Shown: one piece after another, positions 38,637 through 52,118 of the stretch
Layout of the letters: every line of letters begins with the position of its first letter
Position numbering within the stretch: the first letter of the stretch is position 1
Origin: Ailurus styani
Taxonomy: Eukaryota; Chordata; Mammalia; Carnivora; Ailuridae
DNA length: 64,000 bases
Direction: 5' to 3'
Assembly: GCA_002007465.1 (NCBI GenBank)
Contig: LNAC01000376.1
Span: 804,879 to 868,878 of the forward strand
Translations under genes and position numbers: made by a program
The notes under the pieces: generated by a model
Told to the model about the DNA's origin: nothing
The model's database searches: none
What the model saw: the letters and a program-made list of their open reading frames with translations, nothing else

Positions 38637-39772
38637 CTGATAAAAAACGTAAAAGCTCATTAAAACTTATGTGATTTCTTAGAATCTATTCAAGACCTAA
38701 TCGAACATTCCTGAAAACTAAAGGATAAATCATGTCAAGAAGAGAAAGGAATCCTTAAAATTAGAGAATGTGTGTGTTGCCCTAACCATTTGAGGCAGTG
38801 AGTGGTGGACGACAGCTAGTTAGTAGCTTTACATTATGCTATAAATTAGAAGGGAAGTTGTATTTGGTTGTTTTTTTCCTCCTCCTCCTTCTTCTTCACA
38901 GATTGATCTTGCTTTCACTGAGAAAAGGCCTTTGTTTTTACAAGAAAAGCTTCCCTAACAACAAATACACTCTGCACCTTCACTATCCCTTGTTTTTTTT
39001 TTTAAAGACAATTAAAGCTTTCCCCTGATGACAGACTTACAGAGCTAGTTAATGCTTCCCACGGTTGACAAACACGGTTAGCAGTTAGACTACTGATAAA
39101 GGATGGACTGACTCATAGTGAGCTCTCTGAACAGTCTGCCACCAATTTTTACCTTCTAAAACCTCCTTCCCCTCAGATAATAATAAAATCTTCTTACCAC
39201 TAAAAAATAAAGAAGTTAACCAAACTCTTACAGACTTATTTAACAAGCAAAAGATAGCTTACAATTAGCAATTCCGTTTTTAGGCATAAAAATTCTCTGA
39301 AACACAAAGAAGGTGGGACCAAAAGTTGCACAGATTAGGAAAATGAATTATTCTCTTCTTTACAGCATATGATGTTAACTAAGCACGCAAATGGAAAGCC
39401 AATGCTTTCATATGCTCTAGAGAACACCGTATCATTTCTTCACCCATGGATGGCTGGTCTAGCAGTTTTCTAAGATGGTGAGATGATTTCTAAGCCAATT
39501 CTTTAAACGTGCTCCATATGCAAAACATAGCAAAGCTATCAGAAATGTTTAAAGGCCAGGGTGACAGGAGATTGTTCTGGACTGATGCTCTTACTGGTGT
39601 CCAAAAACAGCATGCAGTGGAAAGGCATGCAAGTTAGAGGGCAAGTGGATTAGTAGAAATCAGACAAGATTGGGGGGAAAAAGAAAAGGTTTGTTTCAAA
39701 TGATTATAGGTTAGCTTTCCTTGGTTAGTTATTTCAATCAATATTTTGCCTGGCATTCAACTAGTCTCATAC
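38637..39772 (-). other. DMD: Intron 72 of DMD (1,136 bp)
   Basis: This is a short intron with a small CTC/TTC-rich tract near 38878-38898 and a T-run near 38992-39003. No interspersed repeat or gene was recognised. Confidence 0.9.
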
Positions 39773-39838
39773 CTGCTAGCATAATGTTCAATGCGTGAAT
39801 GAGTATCATCGTGTGAAAGCTGAGGGGACGAGGCGGGC
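39773..39838 (-). CDS. DMD: Dystrophin exon 72
   Basis: This 66 bp exon encodes A-P-A-S-S-P-Q-L-S-H-D-D-T-H-S-R-I-E-H-Y-A-S plus two bases of Arg. It lies in the Ser/Pro-rich stretch between the cysteine-rich region and the coiled coils. It enters and leaves in phase 2, so it can be skipped in frame. The acceptor reads TTATAG before GCCCGCC and the donor is GTATGA. Exons 71-74 (39+66+66+159 = 330 bp, 110 residues) form an in-frame cassette that is dropped in some brain isoforms. Confidence 0.96.
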
Positions 39839-42800
39839 CTATAAGGCAGAAAATGTGATTAGTCACAGATACCATCCGTTAATGGAGAAAAAAACCCCCA
39901 CCACACAGTCATGTTATATACATGGCCTAAGATGCTTTTACTCTAATGCTCTGGATAATGTACATGCTTGGCTGTCCCTGTATCTTAGATACATCATCAA
40001 GTATTTCAAATCCAAGTTTGAGAGGTAATTTCTCATACTTTTTTTTTTTCCCCCAAAGCCATCAAAAGAGATCAAAATCTTCTCTGGAATGTTTCAATTA
40101 TAGAAAAGGTTGGGGGAGACGATCTCTTTGTGACATTTTTCCTCCTACCTTGTCATGTCTCACATCCTATAGTTCTGAGGCTGTGTTGGCACTAGGTGGT
40201 TAAAAATTTTAAGTAGTTTACCCCCGTGCCATTTATTAGCTGCTTTCCTATTGAATGGAAACTGTACATTTGCTTGGTACATTGACAGTCAACAATTTTA
40301 GTTCCCAGGAGGCCAGGCCAGGACCTGTTAAGATGCCACACATCGAGATGTCTTGGTCTGTGCCATTTTGCAAGGAAGCAATATATCCACCGATTTAGTA
40401 TGATTTAGTAGCAGGACCATATTAGTACTTCATAAAATAAAACTGAATGACCCACAATGATACTGTGATGTTTTTAAAGAAGAGCGACTAAATCCAATAA
40501 AATGTCACAATATCAGAATTATTTCTTATTAGGGATACTGTGTGCTAACATACACAGAAGAAAACTAGAGGGGAGTGTTAGCATGAAAAGTCTATATGCT
40601 TTTGGGGTGTAAAACCCTACTTTTTTTTTAAGCTCCAGAGACTAACAAATTTGGTAAGGTTAATATCTTTCCCCACCCTTTTGTATCTGATCTATTAATT
40701 ATTCTTGAAGTTTTTATGGTATCTTTTGGATTAACCTTAGGAAAAAAAAATCCATCTGTTCTGAAAACCAGTTTGGACTTGTGCTTTTGGGTCGTAATTG
40801 GAATAGGAGAAAAGTTCTCTTCCATTTCTGTCCTGACACAGAAAGCCCTTAGGTAAAGGCACGGATCCAAAAGTCCACAGTGAGGTATTCAGTGAGGACT
40901 GGTTTAGCCCAACGTCCAAACAGCATTAATGGCCATGGTCAAAACGTTAAGAACACATCTATTTTTTTACTTATATGGAAAAAAACCCCCATGTAGTTAC
41001 CTAGGAAATGTGCTAGAAATCCTTATTTATTAAAGAAGACACGCAATCCTAAAATGATTACAACACAGTATATAGAAAACAACTAGGGAACTGAGGTTTT
41101 CCCTGAGAGATAAAGGTCTTATTTAGGAAACCAGTGTTGTCTAGGTCAAGTGTCACTCTAATCCAATTTGTAATGAACTACAAAGACCTTTAAGCTGTCA
41201 TGAGGAAACAAGGATGGCCACCCAATTAGCGAGGCAGATCCAAAGATTTCCATGTGAATCTTCGCTTGAGTTTGGTAGAGTTCACCTCATTTCTTAGAAC
41301 CATGGAATACTGCATTATTAGAAAAATGCTATGGTTTGTTTTAAAATATTCACTGCAGGTCAAGATACTTTAGTACTTGGATTATTTGGTTTATAAACCC
41401 TGTCTTCTGGAACAAACCAGTTTTTCATTTACATACTTCTTTTTTTCCTCATTTACATACTTCTGATAAGCTAAAAGCCCACCAGGAAGAAAATGGGTAA
41501 GTGTTTTCCCTTCTAATAGCTGCTACCTTCGTAGTGTATAGAAGAAAGACAACCTTAGACCTTTGAGTGTTACTATACCGAGAAAACTAGGCATGTAAAT
41601 CCAAAACACTTTGGTAAAATCTCAGACAGAAAATACTATGCAGCACTTTAATTCTTAGCCTTGAGGCTAATTCCATGTGATTTTTCTTACTAATGTACGT
41701 AGCACCTAACAGAGCATGCATAAGCACAACAACCAATTCCTAAAGCCAGAAATTAAAAAACAAAACAAAAAAAAAAGAAAAAGAAAAAAGAAGTACACTA
41801 ACGGAGGTACCTATTAAACCAGAAAATGAGCCAAAAGGGAGCACTGTTCAGAGAAGGATCATTTAAAAAACCAAGAATAAGTAGAAAACCACGTAGTCCA
41901 GAAACAAAACTAAATGCAAAGCCTTCTGAAACACTTTTCCGAGAGATGGTAAGAACACTGTTCTCCCTTCCTACTTCCTACACACAAAATGACATACCCG
42001 GAAGGATGAGCCCTGTTACTATTAATGGCCAATTCTGTCCCCACCTACCACCCATTTCTCTTTTGTGAAAACTCCACTAATAAGTTTTCATCTGTTTAAG
42101 GTTTCAAAGCAGACTAGCTCAAAGGATACTGTTTGTCTCATCTGTGGACAAACCATAGAAAAAGTTCAGGCTAGATTTAGTTTTTAAAATAATGTGACAA
42201 ATACAGGTAAAAAAGGGTTTCCGCTAAGGAAAAACCAAAGATCTGTATGTCAGTCAATGTTCAAATTCTGTGATCCACGTAAGAATCTGTTAACATAAGA
42301 GGGAATTCTTGCAAAATTAAGCCACCTCAGGACCTGGTTCTTCTGTCTAAACAGGAGAGCTCTGCAATATATTTTATAAACTATTTAAAATCCCCCTGAG
42401 TAAAGACTTTAATAAAAATGCTGGTATTAAATAGGGACCACTGCCTGCTGCGTCTGGTTTTCTTCCTCAAAAGGATAATTTCCCACTATTTCTGAATAAT
42501 CGGACTTTTTATAAAAAGGCAAAGTGATTCTTTTAGTTTTTAGAGAAGCTATTTTAATAAAGGATGCTATGAATTTGAAAGTTCTTCAGAGCTGAAGGCA
42601 AACACCCTCTACTTAAAATAGGTGACATTAAACTCATCATGTTTTTTCTCATTACCTGATGTTTTCAGTAAACCTTTTTTTTTTTCCATTCAAGGAACTG
42701 TTATCCTTTGCTTATTCTGTGTTACCTCTATCCATGCATTTTAAAAGTTATTCTGTAGCACATGTGCCTTTTGGATATTTCAACTGGCTAAAACTTATTC

Positions 42801-44103
42801 CAACACAGAATAAAGCCATTCACTTAGTGAGGATTTCAGTCTATCAGTTTGTTTTGAAGTTTCTCATTTAGGAAAGGTTCAAACTTCTATAAGTAAATAA
42901 ACTACCTGGGTTAGGGAAAACAATTACCTAAGAATAGCAAAAAAAAAAAACAAACCCAGAAATGAATCTAAATAACTCCCCCTGATGAGTAAAAAAATCA
43001 GATATAGGTACCATATCTCAAAATTAAGGGGCACAGTAATGCAGCTTTAACAAAGAAAGGGAAGCCTTATACTTCTTTTAGGCCAATAAAGACTTAAAAT
43101 AAACCTCAATTAATAGCTTACATTTATCACTATAGGATTTTTAAAAAAGGATATACTTTAAATTAAATTACATGGTGGGATAAAAGAGACCCAATAAAAA
43201 TAAATTGAGTTCTTCTAAATTGGTCATTTCCCTCTCTATATAATAGAGCTGTCTGACTTTAAATATTTTAATAAAGTATGCTCCGAAATAACAAAATTTT
43301 GTTATTAAAAACTCCACACAATGTAACTTTCAAACAATGCACGCTTTGTTTGCTAATATATAAATCAGAGACTCCCCAGAGTTTTCTAATAACATTATAA
43401 ACTCCAAGATAAACCAATTATCTGTTGGTATCTAATATTACTATTATTAATGTACACCAATAGTGTATAGGACACTTTCCTTCCAGTGTAAATGTATAGC
43501 TAGTTATGGGCTGAATATTTAGTTTGGAGAGGAGAGCAAAGTGAGTTTAGTTCAAAACTGAGAAACACATGTGTATAAAGATTAGTCCGGTAGCATGATA
43601 CAAAGTACACACGCCTGACTGAAATGATAACATCAAACTCCACATCATACTATAAAACAAATTCGGCTGATTTCTAATGGTCCACTGGTAACAGGCCCTA
43701 AAGAACAAGCCATCATCCTTTTGAAGGCCCTGAAGTATTGAATTTCAAAAAATATGGCTCAAGAATGTTATTACGCAATCAGAGGAGCTTATCATGGAAG
43801 AATATGTAAACACGTCTCTCAGGAATAGAACTAACAACCCATTTGCTTCTTTGATGACTGATTCCAGGCCAGGATGTCTGCTGGTTAAAACCTGACCAGG
43901 TGGGGACCCGGAAACCTCACTGATTCTCCTGATCTGTGGGAGATGGCACTCTCAACGTCTTACCGTGGGAAGAGAAAAGATGAAATGAAGGAAGGGAAAT
44001 TAATGCGTCCTTAAAACAAAACCAAACCAACAGAACAAAAAATTGTCAAATCAAGCAAGCGAATGTGTTGGTGGTAGCAGCCCCCTTCAGCAGAAGTACT
44101 CAC
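39839..44103 (-). other. DMD: Intron 71 of DMD (4,265 bp)
   Basis: This is AT-rich sequence free of recognisable SINE or L1 copies. It contains an A-rich low-complexity tract (41755-41793) and a perfect 20 bp palindrome at 43287-43306. No gene other than DMD is seen. Confidence 0.9.
43287..43306. repeat. 20 bp perfect palindrome in intron 71
   Basis: 'aataacaaaattttgttatt' is fully self-complementary with no spacer. It lies in AT-rich sequence, so chance is a fair explanation. Confidence 0.9.
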
Positions 44104-44142
44104 GCAGAATCTACCGGCCAGAAGTTGATCAGAGTAACAGGA
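44104..44142 (-). CDS. DMD: Dystrophin exon 71 (39 bp micro-exon, alternatively spliced in mammals)
   Basis: This 39 bp exon completes a Thr codon and encodes P-V-T-L-I-N-F-W-P-V-D-S plus two bases of the next Ala codon. The acceptor is TTTTGCAG and the donor GTGAGT. Because 39 is a multiple of three, skipping it keeps the frame. Exon 71 is a known alternatively spliced exon in Dp71 and brain transcripts. Intron 70, just upstream in the transcript, is only 728 bp and carries a poly(AAAT) stretch that begins 56 bases from the acceptor. Confidence 0.96.
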
Positions 44143-44870
44143 CTGCAAAACAAAAAATGAGGTGGTGAAGAGAGACACAGGCAAACTCAGCCACAAAATA
44201 AAATAAAAAAATAAAAAAATAAAAAAATAAATAAATAAAATAATTAATTAAAAAAATACTGAGAGGTTAAAATAAATAAAATCCAACCAATTAAGTATGA
44301 ACCATGAAAAGCAACAGCCAAACAAAGGTGGAGAGTGAGGTGAAAGAAAAACAAACAAGTGTGCGATTGCCATCCGTTATGGAAAACATGAGAAGGTTGC
44401 AGAGAGGCGGAGGTATCATCGTTTTGATAGTGAGAATCGTTGCTACTTACTGTGAAGAAATTTCCTGTGAGTGTCTTTTCTTTCAAGGAGATAAAAGCGA
44501 CTAGGTATGACCACACAGATACAAAAAGACACACGCCTAGTGATTTGTGAGGGAGGAAAACCGAAATGAAAGACTGGAATCACTCATTTGTAAACAGTCC
44601 CATATTTCTTATAAAGGAATTAGTAGCTGTCATGTAGTTTCTTTCCCTGTGAGATCGGGTTTCACTTTTGGAACAGGTAATTGTCACGGGACAACTAACG
44701 TGGGACGATGGCAATTGACCATCAGCTTGTTTTTCTCTTTTCGGCTAAAGTAAATCTAAAGAAAGAAATAGGAGAGACTGTTTGCATTTGGGAGTGAAGG
44801 AGGGCATTCAGCTGAGAGGAGCTTAAACATATGTCAAATGAGAGACTGTTTTGAGCTTGCCACTACTCAC
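44143..44870 (-). other. DMD: Intron 70 of DMD (728 bp)
   Basis: This is a short intron dominated near exon 71 by an (AAAT)n-type low-complexity tract (44198-44270). The rest is unclassified. It precedes exon 71, which is alternatively spliced in mammals. Confidence 0.9.
44198..44270. repeat. (AAAT)n-type low-complexity tract near exon 71
   Basis: A string of AAAT/AAAAAAT units in intron 70, 56 bases before the exon 71 acceptor in transcript order. In the transcript it reads as (ATTT)n. No SINE head adjoins it. Confidence 0.95.
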
Positions 44871-45007
44871 GTTTCCATGTTGTCCCCCTCTAAGACCGTC
44901 TGCACTGGCAGGTAGCCCATTCGGGGATGCTTCGCAAAATACCTTTTGGTTCGAAATTTGTTTTTTAGTACCTTGGCAAAGTCACGAACATCTTCTCCCG
45001 ATGTTGT
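44871..45007 (-). CDS. DMD: Dystrophin exon 70 (after the ZZ domain)
   Basis: This 137 bp exon encodes [11 protein letters not shown] to V-L-E-G-D-N-M-E plus two bases. It is a basic, helical segment ([20 protein letters not shown]) linking the ZZ domain to the C-terminal tail, at the end of the cysteine-rich region. The acceptor reads TTTCAG and the donor GTGAGT. Exons 69 and 70 together are 249 bp, so the two as a pair keep the frame although neither does alone. No stop, shift or odd residue is visible. Confidence 0.97.
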
Positions 45008-45119
45008 CTGAAAGGGAAAGTGCACTGAGCTCAGACCCACAAGGGTTGGATTCCCAAGGTAAAAGAGCACTCCAGCCTTTTGCCCCCGGGCACTTGTTCC
45101 CTAACTGAAGAGATAGTGA

Positions 45120-45290
45120 GGGTCAAGAGCTAAGTCTCCGGACAAAAACTGGGCTGGGCCTAGCAGTAACTAGCAGTGCTCACTTGGACAAGTTATCTAC
45201 CTCGCCAAGGCTCAGACCACCTGTAAAATGGCAGCAGTAATACCTCAACAAGTCACTGTGGTGAAGAACTGAAGTGTGGCAACTACAAGG
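45120..45290 (+). repeat. MIR SINE in intron 69
   Basis: 'cacttggacaagttatctac', 'cctgtaaaatggcagcagta' and 'aatacctcaacaagtcactg' follow the MIR order. Diverged. Confidence 0.6.
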
Positions 45291-45793
45291 GCCACTCCCC
45301 ACTCAATGGGAGTTTGTAGAAGTCTTAGTGTTGACCTTAAGTTTGGCCACACCTTAAGCTATTTTACAAAAACGATTCTGTCCACAGTGATGTCACATTT
45401 CACCCACTGAGTAGCATTCTATTCGCTACATGGCTCATTCTCCATCACTGAGTGCCTCTGCAAGAGGAATCCAAGTGAGAAAGACAGGGAAAGACCCATG
45501 TCATTGCTCTGATGACAGAAGAGAGAAAGAAGAGAGTAAAAGTTCAAGAGCAGAGCTTCTTGAGGGCGTGCATCCACCTGCAGATCTTGCTAAAATGCAG
45601 GGTGGATTTACGAAGTCAGGGGTGGGGCCCGAGCTCCTGCCCTTCCAGTAAGCTCCCAGGTAATGCCCGTGCCACAAAACAGGCACTGAACAGCAAGCAG
45701 CTGCTGGTTAAAGAATATCAGATGTACACCCACGTGTGTCTGACCACCAAGTCTATGTCCTTTCCAGGTCAGCAGCGATTCTTTCCAAGTTCT

Positions 45794-46000
45794 TTTTTTT
45801 TTTTTTAAAGATTTTATTTATTTATTTGACACAGAGAGAGAGATTACAAGTAGGCAGAGAGGCAGGCAGAGAGACAGGGAGAGGAGGAAGCAGGCTCCCT
45901 GCTGAGCAGAGAGCCCGATGCGGGCCTTGATCCCAGAACGCTGAGATCATGACCTGAGCCGAAAGCAGAGGCTTTAACCCACTGAGCCACCCAGGCGCCC
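45794..46000 (-). mobile_element. Young CAN-SINE in intron 69
   Basis: Nearly intact copy, in the same orientation as DMD, with a long poly-A (T-run on plus). A perfect 14 bp duplication, 'tctttccaagttct', lies at 45780-45793 and 46001-46014. It starts about 790 bases after the exon 70 acceptor boundary in plus coordinates. Confidence 0.96.
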
Positions 46001-46096
46001 TCTTTCCAAGTTCTAAGAGCCACTGAACACTTTGCCAAAACAACATCTTGGGAGAAAGCTCCACCTTCAATTATAGAATCTTGGGCAAATTATTTA

Positions 46097-46200
46097 AGAG
46101 CTCAGAAATTATTTAATTTATTATTTAAATTATTAAATAATTATTAAATTTATTAAATAATAAATTATTATTTAATTATTTAATTATTTAAGACCTTTTG
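46097..46200. repeat. AT-only stretch with repeated ATTTAAT units
   Basis: About 100 bases composed almost only of A and T, built from overlapping 'attatttaa' and 'ttaaataat' units that are self-complementary. It is likely an expanded tract inside an old MIR-like copy. Confidence 0.85.
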
Positions 46201-46228
46201 GCAGGAAGATCATCTGTAAGAAGGGGAT

Positions 46229-46252
46229 AATAATAATAATAATAATAATACC
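46229..46252 (+). repeat. (AAT)n microsatellite
   Basis: Eight or so AAT units within intron 69. Confidence 0.95.
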
Positions 46253-46559
46253 TACTTCACAGAGTAGTTTAAAAGGCAAAGGCATACGTATATACATATA
46301 TATGTATACACACATATACAAAGAGTCAAAATAGTAAATAAAAATAGAATGTAAATTCCTAGAATCAGTTAAGCAAGACTGATTGAAAGCAGTGGATCAT
46401 AGATTCGGAGGAACCCCACATCACCCCCTACCCCAACCCCCAGCACGCCCCATGGCCATAAAACATCTCCATGCAACTGCTAGGGCTGTGCCAGATCAGT
46501 GTGAAAATATCTTCTTGGCACCACCCCCCACACTAAGGATCGAGTCAGTTTGGAGCCTA

Positions 46560-49290
<2,731 letters not shown>

Positions 49291-49539
49291 GACAAGAAAG
49301 CAAAGCAAAACCAACACGCGGAGAAAGGCAAGCTAAATACACACCTGCGACTCGACACTCCCTTTCGCTCCAGTTTTGGAACAGATCGTAAGAGTGAGCC
49401 AGAAGGAAAACGCCGAGTGTTTATCGATAACATTTCAAAGGAGGTTAGGGAAAAACCAACTCAGGAGTGACCTATTCCTTGTTTTTTCCTAGAGAACCTG
49501 TGTCTCAGTGTTGCACAGAATCATAATGAAGGGGCTTTA

Positions 49540-49665
49540 AAAAACATCAGATCCTAGAGCTTCATTTTACAGGCGAGAAAACTGAGACACAGATGAGGGA
49601 AGGAGCTTTTCAAAGGCCATTCTTAGGACCCAAACCTCCCAGTCTAGTGCTGTTTTCACGGTGGC
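49540..49665 (-). repeat. MIR-type fragment
   Basis: 'cattttacaggcgagaaaac' and 'tgagacacagatgagggaag' are the reversed 3' part of a MIR-like element. Confidence 0.55.
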
Positions 49666-49979
49666 CTGTTGGTGCTCGCCTGTCTCTACTTCTCTCCCTC
49701 TCAAAGGCTAAAATTAATCAATACCATTCCTCCCCAACAGTACCATGATTTTAGAAAACTCAAAACATGGCTACCCATCATCTATGCATTACTACAGCCA
49801 TGCATTTTAATTACCTATTTGTCAACCCTACGAGATGGCGTTTTAATTTTTTTGTGTTGTTAGACTGACCGATGTACTGGCCACTTTTTTTTTTTCCATT
49901 GCTCCTTTTGGCTCACATTTTCCACCTGGGATCCCTGTTGCCTAAGTATATCATTTAGAATGTTCCTGTAAGTGTATTG

Positions 49980-50830
49980 TTGGAGGAGAATTTCACAGGT
50001 TTTGTTTGGTCTCAAAATCTCTTTTTTAAAGTCCATATTCTTGACAGCTATCCTCATTGGGTATAGATTTTTTGACTGAAAGGGTTTCTTGTCCTCTTCT
50101 ACTTTTTTTTTTGGTTTTGTCTGTTTTTATTTTGTTTTGGCACACTGAATTATTATTCCACTTTTATTTTACTTTCTTTGTTGCTACTGTTAAGAATTGT
50201 TAGCAGTAAAGCAGACTATCGCTCCTCCGAAGGTAATCTGTCCTTTCCCTATCTTGTGTCGTGTTTCTAGGGTTTATTTATACATTTTTAGTATTCACTG
50301 GGCTTCTTCAATCTTTAGCATCTTTCGTCAGCTCTGGAATCTTCTCAGTCATGATCTCAACAATGTCTCTTCTCCATTTCCTCTCTGTTCTGCTTACAGG
50401 AATCTAGTAGATAAATGTTAGACTCTCTCAACCTGGCCCGTGTCGCTCTGCGTCGACCCTCCTTGTACTTCATTTCCAACAATCTCTTGGATCCATTTCT
50501 CTCTTTGGTAGCATCCAGTCTGCTGTTAAGCCCACACAATGAGTCTTAAATTTTGGTTATTGTACTTTTTAACATCTGCAAGTTCTATTTGGTTTGTAAA
50601 GTCAGTTCTGTGGCTCGCTGCAGATATTTTTCAATCTTATCTGTTACTATTTTTTTTTAAACAGAGTAAACATGGTTTTCAAAAAACCATCGAATGATTC
50701 CAAAGTATGAGATTACTATGGGTCTCCTTCTCCAGTTTCTGTTGGTTCTCACTCACCCTGGGTTCTTGGGTGCTTAATTTTGTTTTTTCATGATGTACTA
50801 CACTAACCTTAACAAAAATCTTCTGGAGAT
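49980..50830 (-). mobile_element. Ancient L1 fragment (5' / ORF1-type region)
   Basis: Phrases such as 'cagctctggaatcttctcag', 'agtctgctgttaagcccaca' and 'gcaagttctatttggtttgt' follow the order of old L1 sequence in reverse. It is related to the piece at 17.1-17.7 kb. It is decayed, and its limits are approximate. Confidence 0.5.
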
Positions 50831-51544
50831 ACTTTGAGCCCTAGAATGCAAGTGCTTTCCACAGAGCGGCTGTTCATTTGCTTTTGCCAAGAACCAGAGG
50901 ACACTGCCAATTCTAAGACCGATTGAAACTGAACACAGGGAGGGGTTATTCAGTTTGGAACAAGTCATGAATATCTGCACTGCAAACCCATGTTGCTTCT
51001 CTTGGAGTGTGGTTTGCTAACGACAAATCTCTTCACACACTGCAGACAGAAAGGCAATAGGGTTTGCACGGACAGGTCATTTGGCTTGCTAAGCTCACCA
51101 CTTCAGCACTAGTCCAGCCGTTACCCCGATTACACATTTAAGAACATTATAATGAGCTATCTGACCTTGAATTTTCTAGCTGCAAAACGCTATCGATTTG
51201 AATTTCTGACCAAGAGCTTTTGTGGAGCACTCTTCTCTGTGTACAGTGCCATCACAGAGGTACTCTGTGGAAAATTGGGGGGAAAAAATCATGGAACCTA
51301 AAGATGAAAGGGACCATGCAAGTGAACCCATCCTTTTGGAATGGCACCACAGACCTGTTAGACCTTCCACAACCATCAGGTCCCAACTCTTATGCGATGC
51401 CAGTGTGTTCTTACCGCCACCATATAAACGTCAGCCGTACGAGGGAGCCAACATCCTTAATGGAGGATCTTGAACACCTGGGTACAGGTAACCCTGCCAA
51501 AAGTGCTTCATCACACAGAGCTGAAATCCACAGAGCAGAGTGGA

Positions 51545-51765
51545 GGCTGCAGAATCCAGCCACCAAGAGTTCAAAGCCCAGCTCTGCCATTTACTGTCTG
51601 TGTGACCTTGGTGAATTAAATTTACCTTTTTGGGTCTTACATTTCCTCTGCCATGAGATGGAACTATGAACAGCACCTGCTTCACAAGGTTGTTTTAAGA
51701 CTGAAATGAGTTAAGTGAAAGGCACGGGGAACGGTGTCCGGCACATAGCAAGAGCCGCGCCCGTG
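51545..51765 (+). repeat. MIR SINE
   Basis: 'agcccagctctgccatttac', 'tgtgtgaccttggtgaatta' and 'aaggttgttttaagactgaa' are clear MIR landmarks, ending 'ggcacatagcaagagc'. Confidence 0.8.
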
Positions 51766-51902
51766 TGTGCCACTGTCACCCTCGCCGTTCTTGTCCATCC
51801 CACCAGAAACCCAGAGGGTCTCAGGCTTTGCGGAGCCCTTTTAATATTTTACCCGAGGTGTCCTGTCTGTCCATGCCTCTTTATCCCTATTCCTTTTATT
51901 TT

Positions 51903-52118
51903 ATTTTTTAAAGACTGTATTTATTTATTTATTTGAGACAGAAGAGGAGGGTAGCGGAGGAGGGGGGGAGAGAGAAAGTGAGAACCTCAAGCAGACCCCA
52001 TGCTGAATGCGGAGCCCAACTGGGGGCTCGATCTCACAACCCTGAGATCATGACCTGAGCTGACACCAAGAGTCAGACGCTCAACTGACTGAGCCACCCA
52101 GGCGCATCCTGCCCCCCC
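51903..52118 (-). mobile_element. CAN-SINE
   Basis: Reverse SINE with 'gactgagccacccaggcgca' at its right. The duplication 'attccttttattta/t' lies at 51889 and 52119. Confidence 0.92.
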
